A stretch of DNA of 64,000 nt from Clostridiales bacterium (GTDB lineage: Bacteria; Bacillota; Clostridia; Oscillospirales; Oscillospiraceae): contig JAJUJI010000004.1 of assembly GCA_029265405.1 (NCBI GenBank), positions 62,001 to 126,000 on the forward strand. The letters run 5' to 3'. Position numbers and translations under genes: made by a program. The notes under the pieces were generated by a model that had not been told where the DNA came from, made no database searches, and worked only from the letters and a program-made list of their open reading frames with translations. This document shows positions 27,312 through 35,434 of this stretch, in pieces. Positions within the stretch are counted from its first letter, which is position 1; the number at the start of each line of letters is the position of its first letter.

Positions 27312-27881
27312 TCATTTTGCCGCAGTTATTCGGGAGACTCCCTTGATTTTGCGCAACGGCAGCCAGATGGCGTTGGCGATGACATAGTCCGCGCAGCTGT
27401 GGACGAAGGAGCCGATAAAGACAAGGAAAAATACAAAAAGGAAGCCCGCGTCCGTGATTTTTTGGACCATTACGCTCATGCCTGTGAAATAAAGGATGAT
27501 AATGACGAGCATTTCCAGCGCGCCGTGAACTGCGGCTATCAAAGCGCAAAAAATGGCGCTTTTTACCGGGCTGCCGAGGGTATCGGGATGTTTTTGAAGC
27601 CAAAGCGCCCCTCCTAAAGCCCATATCAGATGGCTGAAGGCCCGGAACCATACGTCTATTGGCAGGCCGCTGAATACAAAACCGACCGTGGTTCCCAAAG
27701 CTACCAGCGCGGCTGTGCCGGGTGAAATGAACATGGCAAGAAAAATGGCGACATGCGAGGCCAGCGTAAAGGACATGGGCGGGATGTAGACCTTGATCGG
27801 CATGGTCATCGGGATAACTATGCCTACGGCAACAAGCAGGGCGGCAATGACCAGGCGGTAAACGCTGAGATTTCGATTCAT
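27312..27881 (-). CDS. NiaX-like substrate-binding membrane component of an ECF transporter
   Basis: A 189-residue membrane protein of about six helices. The N-terminal pattern LVAVGIVIPMTMPIKVYIPPMSFTLASHV, followed by FISPGTAALVALGTTVGF and a GALWLQKHP loop, resembles the NiaX niacin S component of ECF transporters. Length is usual for S components; no ATPase or T component is nearby, as in group II ECF systems. An operator-like palindrome TGTCATGACA lies between the -10 box and the gene, reminiscent of NAD-metabolism repressor sites. The niacin assignment is a family guess. Confidence 0.6.
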   Translation of the reverse strand: MNRNLSVYRLVIAALLVAVGIVIPMTMPIKVYIPPMSFTLASHVAIFLAMFISPGTAALVALGTTVGFVFSGLPIDVWFRAFSHLIWALGGALWLQKHPDTLGSPVKSAIFCALIAAVHGALEMLVIIILYFTGMSVMVQKITDAGFLFVFFLVFIGSFVHSCADYVIANAIWLPLRKIKGVSRITAAK

Positions 27882-27906
27882 AAGTACTCCTCCACATACA
27901 TACAGG

Positions 27907-27953
27907 TGTCATGACAGATATATAGATTATATCAGCTTATTGTAAAAAGTAAA
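27907..27953 (-). promoter_or_regulatory. Promoter with operator-like palindrome for the NiaX-like gene
   Basis: On the minus strand TTTACT (27953-27948), a 16-base spacer and TATAAT (27931-27926) are followed by a perfect palindrome TGTCATGACA (27907-27916) ten bases downstream of the -10 box. A repressor bound there would block transcription. NiaR is a candidate from the gene's likely role; this is inference. Confidence 0.55.
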
Positions 27954-27987
27954 GCGGGGAAACGATAAAAAATAGCGACAAAAATAC

Positions 27988-28021
27988 GGCGGACAGCGCA
28001 GGTTTGGTTGTGCTGTCCGCC
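27988..28021 (-). terminator. Terminator downstream of the GRE-linked LysR gene
   Basis: A 10-pair stem (28012-28021 with 27988-27997) with a 14-base loop is followed on the minus strand by GTATTTTTG. It lies about 100 bases after the LysR stop codon. Confidence 0.6.
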
Positions 28022-28119
28022 ATATGATGCAGCAAGAAAGGCCGTGCACGCTGGTTGAAGGAAGAAACGGCTTTTTTCGAGAATCAGGAAGCATGGAAAG
28101 CCTCAAGCCTCCAAGCCGA

Positions 28120-28929
28120 TTAAAACAGCTCTAAAAACCGCTCAAGCCAAGGAGTGGCGCTATGCCAGGCTACGGCAATCGGCTCCTGGCAATCTATGGG
28201 CAAAAAATTAAGGTACGGCAGGAAATGGCTTTCCTTCGCTATGTCCCGGCTGCCGATTGTAAAGCAATCGCCCTCGGCTATTATTTTTGAGAGCTTCAAA
28301 TATGAATCAACATGCTTTATTGCAGAAGGCACGAAGCCGTAATTATGACAAATATCCAGGACGTGCTCATCCCCGTTGTTGATTTCGAGCGCCATGGCTT
28401 TATTGTTCAATATGGAGCCGATGCCGGCCGTTTCGGATGCGCCGTCGTCCCAGCGCTTGGGATACACAAAAAAATAGGGAACCGAGCCGATTACCCTTGA
28501 TTGTATGCCCGGCTGGTCAATAACATCGAAATGCATAGTTATTATCGCGTCAAGATCGCCGCATATCAGCTTTTCGCGCAGCTCGTGGTATGCAAACATC
28601 TCGAAATCTATGTCTACGTTTTGATATAGGCTGCGGAACCGCTCGACGATGCCCGCTGTCAGCGATATGATATCGCCTGAATTGAGGCAGCCGACGTTAA
28701 AATTGGAGATGTTTGTTATGTCCCGGATAATCATATTCACAGATACGCGGAAACGCTGATAAACGTGCTCCAGCCTGGTGTACAGCTCGGTGCCTTCCGG
28801 AGTCAACTCAACTCCTCTGTTCCTGCGAATGAAAAGCTTTACACCCAGAGCATCCTCCATGGACATAATCCAGGCGCTGATGGCAGGCTGGCTCAGATAC
28901 AGCTCCTTAGCTGCCAGGGAATAGTTCAA
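28120..28929 (-). CDS. LysR-family regulator of the glycyl radical operon, start codon unclear
   Basis: A LysR regulator with the HTH segment LAAKELYLSQPAISAWI and an effector domain. The only ordinary initiator in frame is the TTG at 28929, which would cut off the first helix. The frame continues upstream without a stop, and codons there spell LTLHQIEIFLTAAKHLNYS, the normal beginning of a LysR protein, but no ATG, GTG or TTG is present before it. An ATT with GGGAG upstream (near 29014) is one option; a lost start or base error is another. It is divergent from the activase and glycyl radical enzyme genes, the classic arrangement of a LysR gene and its target. Confidence 0.8.
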   Translation of the reverse strand: MNYSLAAKELYLSQPAISAWIMSMEDALGVKLFIRRNRGVELTPEGTELYTRLEHVYQRFRVSVNMIIRDITNISNFNVGCLNSGDIISLTAGIVERFRSLYQNVDIDFEMFAYHELREKLICGDLDAIITMHFDVIDQPGIQSRVIGSVPYFFVYPKRWDDGASETAGIGSILNNKAMALEINNGDEHVLDICHNYGFVPSAIKHVDSYLKLSKIIAEGDCFTIGSRDIAKESHFLPYLNFLPIDCQEPIAVAWHSATPWLERFLELF

Positions 28930-29131
28930 ATGCTTGGCGGCCGTAAGAAATATCTCTATTTGATGAAGCGTAAGACCTCTGAGGAAGCGCCCTTCCTTCT
29001 CCTTTTCTATCCCAACAATACAACAGCTCCCGTATGCCAGGTTGTCCGCATTATTTCATAAATAAAGCCTGATGTCAATAAATCCGGAACGCCTGTAAAT
29101 ACTCACAGCGCATCTTGCTGCTATCAGAAAA

Positions 29132-29187
29132 CGCTATAGCGGAAGCGCCGCAAATGAGTTGACTTCCGTAAGGAGGAATTACATAAT
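29132..29187 (+). promoter_or_regulatory. Promoter and LysR-type site ahead of the glycyl radical operon
   Basis: TTGACT (29159-29164), a 17-base spacer and CATAAT (29182-29187) make a good promoter, with start near 29194. A perfect palindrome CGCTATAGCG (29132-29141) lies about 57 bases upstream of that start, the usual recognition-site position for LysR activators. A tiny frame ATG-TCC-AAA-CGC-TGA ends six bases before the activase start. Confidence 0.55.
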
Positions 29188-29229
29188 ATCGGTAGAATAA
29201 GCTGAGGTGATGTCCAAACGCTGAAGGCT

Positions 29230-30123
29230 ATGATTACCAACATACAGGGCTATTCCATACACGACGGGCCCGGCATACGCACGGTCGTTTTTTTCAAAGG
29301 CTGCCCGCTTCGCTGCCAGTGGTGCGCGAATCCTGAAAACCTGAGCGCCGATAAGCAGATAGGCTACTTGAAAAATCTCTGCCACGGCTGCGGGCGCTGC
29401 ATGAAGGCCTGCCGTTACGCCGCAATCATGCCCGGAGACGGATACAGAATCGCGCGCGATAAATGCGTTTCCTGCGGCGAATGCGCGGAAGCCTGCTATT
29501 ACGGCGCTCTGGTCCGGTACGGGGAGGAAAAAACGGCGGAGGAAACCTTCGAGCAGGTCCTTAAGGATAAGATGTTTTACGACTCGTCGGGCGGGGGAGT
29601 AACGGCTTCCGGCGGAGAGCCGCTGCTTTATGCGGATTTTGTATGCGAGCTTTTCCGCCTTTGCAGGAACGCGGCGATAGACACCTGCATTGAAACCTGC
29701 GGCTGGGCGCCGCGGGAGGCCGTTGAAAAGGCGCTGCATGTCACGGATCATTTCTACTATGACCTGAAGCTAATGGACCCGGTCCTGCACCGCAAATATA
29801 CGGGCTGCGATAATGAACGCATTCTCGGCAACGCCCGCTATCTCGCGGAGCATGGCGCGGATATCCTGTTTCGCCAGCCTTTGATACCCGGAGTAAACGA
29901 CACGGACGACAATATCCGCCGTACGGCGGAATTTATGCTCAGTCTCGGCCCGGGCGCGAGCCGCATCCAGCTTATGCCTTTTCACAGGGCGGGCAAGACT
30001 AAATATGACGCGCTTGAAATGACTTTTATTGCTGAGGGGCTTAAGCCCGATACCGCCGAACGGATAGAGGCGGTGCGTGAACGCTACATCGCTTACGGAG
30101 TTGATTGCAGCATATCAAAGTAA
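29230..30123 (+). CDS. Glycyl radical enzyme activase (radical SAM)
   Basis: The 297-residue protein makes the glycyl radical on its partner by reductive cleavage of S-adenosylmethionine. Seen: IQGYSIHDGPGIRT at the N-terminus, the cluster motif Cys25-x3-Cys29-x2-Cys32 (GCPLRCQWC), and a two-cluster ferredoxin insert with Cys51, 54, 57, 61 and Cys79, 82, 85, 89. The insert is typical for activases of the glycerol-dehydratase, CutC and hydroxyphenylacetate-decarboxylase type and absent from PflA. GGVTASGGEPLL is the SAM-binding GGE region. No earlier start is possible because an in-frame stop lies close upstream. The enzyme gene follows after 16 bases. Confidence 0.93.
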   Translation: MITNIQGYSIHDGPGIRTVVFFKGCPLRCQWCANPENLSADKQIGYLKNLCHGCGRCMKACRYAAIMPGDGYRIARDKCVSCGECAEACYYGALVRYGEEKTAEETFEQVLKDKMFYDSSGGGVTASGGEPLLYADFVCELFRLCRNAAIDTCIETCGWAPREAVEKALHVTDHFYYDLKLMDPVLHRKYTGCDNERILGNARYLAEHGADILFRQPLIPGVNDTDDNIRRTAEFMLSLGPGASRIQLMPFHRAGKTKYDALEMTFIAEGLKPDTAERIEAVRERYIAYGVDCSISK

Positions 30124-30139
30124 ACGGGAGGAAAATAAA

Positions 30140-32587
30140 ATGCCAGGGACGATCGACTTTCAATTGCTCGAAAAAATAGATTCCATTGAACTCAGCCGGC
30201 GGAACAAGCGCTGGAGAGAGGCCATGAAGGCTTCGGGCTGGAAGGTAAGCACAGACAGGGAACGCTGGACGGTCAAGTCATGGAAGGAAACCGAGGGCGA
30301 GGATCTTCAGCTCCGCCGCGCCAAGCTGCTAAAATGCGTTCTGGACAATATTGAGATAAACATACATCCCTTTGATGAAATCGTGGGAAGGCCCACACCC
30401 TGGGTCATCGGCTGCCAGACCGCCATAGACTGCTGCGGCGACTATATTCCGGGCATCTGGGATGATTCCGGCAGCTTTGCCGCGACGCTCGACGCCACCG
30501 TCAGCATAAGCAGCGAGGGGCTGAATGTTTTAAGAGAAAGCGCGAAGCTTTTCGGGGAACAATCGCTGCCCGCGATGACGTATAAGGCGTGGGAAGAGCT
30601 TGTGGGAGGTTGGGCCAAGGACGTCGAGGCTGCAAAGCTTAAGGATCCGTCTCTTGACTCCGTCATTACGGGGCAGTCGACCTCGGTTCTGTCATGGAAG
30701 AAGATACTGCGGGTTGGGCTCAGAGGCTATATAGACGAATGCAAAAGGCATATAGACGAATACATAGCCGCAAAAGGCACGGATATAGATAAGATTTACT
30801 TTTGGCAGTCCGCAGTGATCGTGCTGCAGGCGGTAATAGACCATGCGCACCGTTACGCGGCCCTTGCCGAGGACATGGCGGCGAAGGAAGCCGACGCAGA
30901 GCAGAAGGCCCATCTCTTGAAAATAGCCGAGGTATGCCGTTATGTACCTGAGAACCCGGCAAGGAACCTCAGAGAGGCCCTGCAGTCGATGCAGTTCTGC
31001 AATCTTGCAAAAATGCTTGAAAACCCAATCCAGAACAACTGCCATTGGGGCCGCGCCGACCAGTACCTCTATGACTACTTCGTAAACGACCTTAAAAACG
31101 GAGTTCCGCTGGAAGAAATAGCCTCCATGCTGGCCGATCTTATAGGACGCTGGGGAACACAGACCTTCATCGCCTCCAGCACGCAAAAGGAATCCCATCA
31201 GATAAATTTCGGCATAAACAATGTGATGATCGGCGGGCTAGATAAAAACCGGGAGGATTGTTCGAACGAGCTCAGCTACCTGTTCCTCCACCTTATCGCT
31301 CTGCTCCAGCTTTCCTCGCCCACCGTGGGCCTGCGCTGGAACAGGAAGACTCCGGACTGGATAATGCGCAAGGCCATACGCACCAATCTGGCGACACGGG
31401 GCGGCATCCCCCTGTTTGAAAACGACGAGGTTCTCATAGCGAGCTTTATGCGCGACGGAATCCCCTTTGAGGAAGCCGTGGAATGGGTCGGCCTTGGCTG
31501 CGTTTATCCCTGCCTGCCCACCCGTGCCGAGCACTACGGCGCCGAGGGAGTCGCGGCAATCAACCTCGCGGGCATATTGCATTTGACCCTGCACAACGGG
31601 ATTGATATCAACGGAAAGCAGAGCGGCCTGAAAACCGGCGACCCTAGAAATTTCAAGAGCTTTGACGAGCTGTATGAGGCTTTCCTGACTCAATATAAAT
31701 ACTTGTGCCACCGCGTTTTTTGGCTTGGCGGGGTGGCAAGGGACATGGGCCACAAATATCTGCGCCTTCCGCTGCTTTCCATACTCGGTATAGAGGCGAG
31801 CATGGAGCTTGGACAGGACCTTCTTAAGCCGCACCCGGATTATTCAATGTTCGGCATCTCCGACAGGGCCATAATAGATGTGGCCGATTCCATGACGGCA
31901 TTGAAAAAGCTGGTGTTTGAGAGCAAAGCTCTATCCATGGCCGAGATGATGGAGGCGCTTGACAGCAACTTTGCCGGCGAACGCGGAGAGGAAATACGCC
32001 AGCTTTGCCTGCGCCAGCCCAAATACGGAAACGATTTGCCTGAAGCCGACGAGCTTGTCAAAAAGGTAAGCGCAGATTCCGCCGCAATCATCAATTCCTA
32101 CGACAACTCGCCCTTCAGAAAATTCATCATATCACGCGAGGGCCTCGCGTGGCACTATTACGGAGGACTCGGCGTGGGCGCGCTTCCTAACGGAAGAAAG
32201 GCCCTGGAGCCTCTTAACGACGGCTCTCTGTCCCCCATGCGCGGCGTTGACAAGAACGGGCCGACGGCTGTCCTTCGCTCCGCCTGTCATGCCTGCTTCG
32301 ACGCGGTTTCCTATGTCGCCGTGCTCAACCAGAAGTTTTCCTCATCTATTATTGCCAGCGAGGAAAGCATAGAAAAGCTGATTGCATACACCAACGCCTA
32401 TATGAACAGCAACGGCTCCCATATCCAATACAATATTTTGGATACCGAGCAGCTTAAGGACGCCAAAAAGCACCCCGACAGCTACAAGGATCTGATTGTC
32501 AGAATAGGCGGCTTCTCGGCTTATTTCGTTCAGCTCTCTCCCGAAATCCAGGACGATGTTATTTACCGGAGCGAATTCAATCTTTAA
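30140..32587 (+). CDS. Glycyl radical enzyme of unknown substrate (PFL2-like)
   Basis: The 815-residue protein has both halves of a glycyl radical enzyme: the thiyl-radical loop around Cys454 (VGLGCVYPC) and the glycyl loop RIGGFSAYF with Gly791 near the C-terminus. In diol dehydratases, choline lyase, hydroxyproline dehydratase and hydroxyphenylacetate decarboxylase the residue two after the Cys is Glu (CVE); here it is Tyr456, and a second Cys458 follows. It therefore does not fit these classes, nor the Cys-Cys pair of pyruvate formate-lyase. Decarboxylation or C-C bond chemistry on an aromatic acid is possible but unproven. The start at 30140 has GGGAGGA upstream. No microcompartment genes are nearby. 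Confidence 0.9.
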   Translation: MPGTIDFQLLEKIDSIELSRRNKRWREAMKASGWKVSTDRERWTVKSWKETEGEDLQLRRAKLLKCVLDNIEINIHPFDEIVGRPTPWVIGCQTAIDCCGDYIPGIWDDSGSFAATLDATVSISSEGLNVLRESAKLFGEQSLPAMTYKAWEELVGGWAKDVEAAKLKDPSLDSVITGQSTSVLSWKKILRVGLRGYIDECKRHIDEYIAAKGTDIDKIYFWQSAVIVLQAVIDHAHRYAALAEDMAAKEADAEQKAHLLKIAEVCRYVPENPARNLREALQSMQFCNLAKMLENPIQNNCHWGRADQYLYDYFVNDLKNGVPLEEIASMLADLIGRWGTQTFIASSTQKESHQINFGINNVMIGGLDKNREDCSNELSYLFLHLIALLQLSSPTVGLRWNRKTPDWIMRKAIRTNLATRGGIPLFENDEVLIASFMRDGIPFEEAVEWVGLGCVYPCLPTRAEHYGAEGVAAINLAGILHLTLHNGIDINGKQSGLKTGDPRNFKSFDELYEAFLTQYKYLCHRVFWLGGVARDMGHKYLRLPLLSILGIEASMELGQDLLKPHPDYSMFGISDRAIIDVADSMTALKKLVFESKALSMAEMMEALDSNFAGERGEEIRQLCLRQPKYGNDLPEADELVKKVSADSAAIINSYDNSPFRKFIISREGLAWHYYGGLGVGALPNGRKALEPLNDGSLSPMRGVDKNGPTAVLRSACHACFDAVSYVAVLNQKFSSSIIASEESIEKLIAYTNAYMNSNGSHIQYNILDTEQLKDAKKHPDSYKDLIVRIGGFSAYFVQLSPEIQDDVIYRSEFNL

Positions 32588-32603
32588 AACATAATTACGG
32601 AAT

Positions 32604-32650
32604 ATCAACAAATCCTGCTATCACAATTTGTGATAGCAGGATTTGTTGAT
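32604..32650 (+). repeat. 23-base perfect inverted repeat after the glycyl radical enzyme gene
   Basis: Bases 32604-32626 are the exact reverse complement of 32628-32650, with one base between. It begins 17 bases after the stop codon. As RNA it gives a 21-pair hairpin with loop AATTT. No T-run follows directly, and a normal terminator comes 19 bases later, so this may be a 3' stabiliser or a protein site. Confidence 0.7.
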
Positions 32651-32668
32651 TATACAAAATGCTATACT

Positions 32669-32711
32669 CCATATCGGCGCTTCTCTCTTGCGCCGATATG
32701 GGGGCTTTTTC
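32669..32711 (+). terminator. Intrinsic terminator of the glycyl radical operon
   Basis: A perfect 12-pair stem (32669-32680 with 32690-32701) with a nine-base loop is followed by GGGC and five T. Confidence 0.85.
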
Positions 32712-32768
32712 ATCCGGGAAAGCCGGCCGCAAACTGCGAGGCGCGTCAAGGCGTTTGCGCAAGGCTAG

Positions 32769-33497
32769 TCAGCCGCCGCTGCCGAAAACCAGCCTTATGC
32801 AGCCCTTTTGCACGAAGTCGTTGAAAAGGTTGGGCACGGCGACTCCGGACCAATCCCTCTCGCTTCCGGCGTAGAGGACGGTTACGGGGCCTCTAGGCCT
32901 GCCGTTGGGAAAGCTGGCCAGACCGTTGGAAAACAAATCGGCAAAGTCGTACATCATTTTCTTCATGCTCAAGGGCAGCTTGAGCGTCTCAAGGCCGCAG
33001 CAGCCGAAAAAGGCGTAGATGCCGGCCTCTTTTATGCCCTCCGATACGATTATGTTTTTTATCGGATACATCCTCTCGAAGGTCTTTTCATAGGCGTCGG
33101 GTGCGAAATCTTCCCCGACGCAAAAAAATTCGTTCCATATCCCCACTATGGGCCTGCCCTCCGCCATGGAAGGAAGCACGAGGGTCTCGACGGAAGGGCC
33201 GGTATAGCCGGCGGTATTGTGGAACACGTAGCCGCCCCCGTCGCGGTTGCCGCCCAGATAGATATCGTATATCCGGTCGTCGGTATAGGGCATGAAGCAA
33301 TGTATGCCGAGCGCCTGAAGCTCTGCTATTGTCGGGTTCCATACCGATACCAGAGGGCCGCCGCACATGGCGCAGGTTTTGGCTTCTTCTGATTCGGCAG
33401 GACCGCAGCCGGGGCATATGCGGGCGTAGGAGGTTCCGCAGCTTCCGCACCTATCCGAGCAAGCGGGCAGTTCTATGCCGCATTTGGCGCACTTCAT
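32769..33497 (-). CDS. Zinc-ribbon protein with BspA-like leucine-rich segment
   Basis: The 242-residue protein starts with a cysteine-rich zinc-ribbon region: Cys3/6, Cys13/17/20, Cys28/31 and Cys42/45. After residue 100 it has the short beta-rich pattern of BspA-type LRR_5 repeats (VETLVLPSMAEGRPIVGI, IKNIIVSEGIKEAGIYAFFG, GLETLKLPLSMKKM). No signal peptide is present, so it is cytoplasmic, unlike many BspA proteins. Function unknown; a protein-protein scaffold is a guess. CAGGAGG lies upstream of the ATG, and a promoter precedes it. Confidence 0.65.
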   Translation of the reverse strand: MKCAKCGIELPACSDRCGSCGTSYARICPGCGPAESEEAKTCAMCGGPLVSVWNPTIAELQALGIHCFMPYTDDRIYDIYLGGNRDGGGYVFHNTAGYTGPSVETLVLPSMAEGRPIVGIWNEFFCVGEDFAPDAYEKTFERMYPIKNIIVSEGIKEAGIYAFFGCCGLETLKLPLSMKKMMYDFADLFSNGLASFPNGRPRGPVTVLYAGSERDWSGVAVPNLFNDFVQKGCIRLVFGSGG

Positions 33498-33534
33498 TTC
33501 TTAAGCCTCCTGTGCTTGACTGTATTTGACTAAG

Positions 33535-33564
33535 ATTATACGAAAAATGCCGCCCGAAAATCAA
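33535..33564 (-). promoter_or_regulatory. Promoter of the zinc-ribbon gene
   Basis: On the minus strand TTGATT (33564-33559), an 18-base spacer and a perfect TATAAT (33540-33535). An 8-pair inverted repeat (33547-33554 with 33567-33574) overlaps the -35 region and could be an operator shared with the divergent sleL gene. Confidence 0.6.
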
Positions 33565-33648
33565 GCGGCGGCATCACGTACGGGCTCGGGATGATATTAC
33601 GGCTTAAATCAGCCTTTGCGTCATATATTTATTGGGAGGAGGGGTCGT

Positions 33649-35061
33649 ATGGTCATTCATGTCGTCAAGGCCGGCCAAACGCTGTGGCAGATATCGGAAA
33701 TATACGGAGTATCAATGGAGTCCGTAATTGCGGCCAACGGGCTGGCAGATCCGGACCGGCTGGCTGTGGGCGAAGCGCTTGTCATTCCGGTCGAATGGGG
33801 AGCCTATACGGTAAAGTCCGGAGATACGCTGTGGAAAATCGCGCAAAAGCATGGGACGACGCCGGAGGCTCTGCTGAAGGCCAACGATATAGCCGAGCCG
33901 GACAATATAGCTCCAGGCCTGCGGCTAAACGTTCCGGCGGCAAGGCATAGGGTCATGCCGGGGGAAACCCTGTACCTGATAGGCTGGCGCTACGGCGTCG
34001 CCCCGGCCGAGCTGGCGCGTGCCAACGGCATAAGCGACCCGAATATGATAAGCGCCGGCGCCGAGCTTGTCATACCGCGCAGGCCGAGGCCGGTATTAGG
34101 GGTAAACGGCTACATATACATGCTGGGCGAGGCGGCTGTTCCCATAATCGATGAAGTCGGCAGGCATCTGACATACCTGAGCCCCTTCGCCTATCTGATA
34201 AAGGAGGACGGGAGCCTTCAGCAAATAAGCGACGGCCCGGCCATACGGGCCGCGAAGGAAAAGAACGCCGCGCCCATGATGGCGGTCACCAACTTTACCG
34301 CGACATCGAGAGGGGAAAACCTGGCTTCGCTCGTGCTCAATTCGCCGGAGCGTATGGAAGCCCTATTGTCCAACTGCCTTGATGTTATGAAAAGAAAGGG
34401 ATATAAGGGACTGAACGTTGACTTTGAAAACGTCCTGCCGAAGGACAGGGAGGCATACAACGCTTTTCTTGAGCGTGCGGCTGCGCTCATGCATAAAAAC
34501 GGTTATTTTTTTTCCACCGCGGTGGCGCCCAAAACCGGTCCCGCCCAGGCGGGGCTGCTGTACGAAGCCCATGACTATGCCGCTCACGGGAGGCTTGCGG
34601 ACTTTGTCATACTCATGACCTATGAATGGGGCTACAGAAAGGGTCCTCCGCAGGCCATATCGCCTATAAACCGCATCCGCGAGGTGCTGGATTACGCCGT
34701 TTCGGTCATTCCGCCGGCAAAAATATACCTGGGCTTTCAAATATACGCCAGGGACTGGAAGCTGCCCTTTAAGGCCGGGGATGAGGCGGCCACATTCAGC
34801 CCTCAGGAGGCCGTGGCGCTGGCCGTAGAGTACGGAGCGGAGATTCTATATGATTATGCCGCCGAGTCACCCTATTTCAGATATTACGATTCTCAGGGAA
34901 GCCGGCACGAGGTCTGGTTCGAGGACGCAAGAAGCGCCCAGGCAAAATTCGACGCCGCCAGGGACTATGGACTGGCGGGCATCAGCTACTGGGCGCTCGG
35001 CTATCCCTTCCCGCAAAACTGGGTTCTGCTGGAGGATAATTTCAATATTAAAAAAATGTAG
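33649..35061 (+). CDS. sleL: LysM-GH18 spore cortex/peptidoglycan hydrolase, SleL (YaaH) type
   Basis: A 470-residue protein with three LysM domains at about 2-45, 51-95 and 98-145 (VKAGQTLWQI, VKSGDTLWKIA, VMPGETLYLIG) and a GH18 domain from about 150. The GH18 active loop is KGLNVDFENV: the catalytic Glu and the preceding Asp are present, while the first Asp of DxxDxE is Asn. SleL-type enzymes are N-acetylglucosaminidases that break up cortex at germination, and they lack a signal because they are made in the mother cell; this protein also lacks one. The ATG at 33649 has GGAGGAGGGG upstream. CATATATT at 33622-33629 resembles a sigma-E -10 box; the -35 is not convincing. Confidence 0.88.
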   Translation: MVIHVVKAGQTLWQISEIYGVSMESVIAANGLADPDRLAVGEALVIPVEWGAYTVKSGDTLWKIAQKHGTTPEALLKANDIAEPDNIAPGLRLNVPAARHRVMPGETLYLIGWRYGVAPAELARANGISDPNMISAGAELVIPRRPRPVLGVNGYIYMLGEAAVPIIDEVGRHLTYLSPFAYLIKEDGSLQQISDGPAIRAAKEKNAAPMMAVTNFTATSRGENLASLVLNSPERMEALLSNCLDVMKRKGYKGLNVDFENVLPKDREAYNAFLERAAALMHKNGYFFSTAVAPKTGPAQAGLLYEAHDYAAHGRLADFVILMTYEWGYRKGPPQAISPINRIREVLDYAVSVIPPAKIYLGFQIYARDWKLPFKAGDEAATFSPQEAVALAVEYGAEILYDYAAESPYFRYYDSQGSRHEVWFEDARSAQAKFDAARDYGLAGISYWALGYPFPQNWVLLEDNFNIKKM

Positions 35062-35421
35062 TATGCAGCATTTTGTCGTTTGAAACAGGCTCGGCTTCTT
35101 GAAGGCCATAAACAAATTGCCTTAGGCTGCATACTTAGCAAAATACGCATATTTGTTTCAAGCTGCACCCGCGCGCGGATTGCTTTAACAATATTACGAT
35201 CATGCCATAAGAGCATACAGCTCTCAACTCACACCCGTGCGCGGATTGCTTTGGCAAAAAGCAACAAAGTGAGCCGTGCATACGGATTACTATGTATGCA
35301 ATTAACCTTATCGAGTGTATCCATGGCCTTTTAATAAAAGGTCTTATATGTACTTATCTCGATTTACGGACGTAGAGTCGCCCCGCCTATAGTGCGAACA
35401 TATATGTATAGTGATGTTCAC
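35062..35421. other. Gene-free, AT-rich flank between sleL and tnpB
   Basis: No gene is visible in these 360 bases. They hold a 9-base inverted repeat that starts at the sleL stop codon (35061-35069 with 35126-35134), two 21-base direct repeats (35166 and 35232) with a weak third copy near 35273, a hairpin at about 35321-35339, and a stem that overlaps the tnpB stop codon. This is probably the right end of the tnpB element plus its guide-RNA region. Confidence 0.5.
35166..35252 (+). repeat. Pair of 21-base direct repeats
   Basis: Copies at 35166-35186 and 35232-35252 differ at one base and both contain GCGCGGATTGCTTT. They are 66 bases apart, start to start. A third, degenerate copy with a two-base insertion begins near 35273. 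Unequal spacing argues against a CRISPR array; terminal repeats of the tnpB element are more likely. Confidence 0.6.
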
Positions 35422-35434
35422 TTAAGGTTCGCAC
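35392..35434 (-). ncRNA. Candidate omega-RNA scaffold segment at the 3' end of tnpB
   Basis: On the minus strand GTGCGAAC (35434-35427) pairs perfectly with GTTCGCAC (35399-35392). The 5' arm overlaps the last tnpB codons, and a small inner hairpin GTGA-ACA-TCAC lies between the arms. TnpB guide RNAs of IS200/IS605-like elements come from exactly this place, the gene's 3' end and the flank. The true ends and the guide cannot be set from sequence alone. Confidence 0.35.

Noticed and set aside
30140-32587. Pyruvate formate-lyase
   Set aside because: The active-site loop lacks the adjacent Cys-Cys pair, and the activase has the two-cluster ferredoxin insert absent from PflA.
35166-35292. Short direct repeats near a Cas12f-like gene as a CRISPR array
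   Set aside because: Only two good copies plus one poor copy, with gaps of 45 and about 20 bases; repeat length and spacing are irregular. Better explained as element-end repeats.
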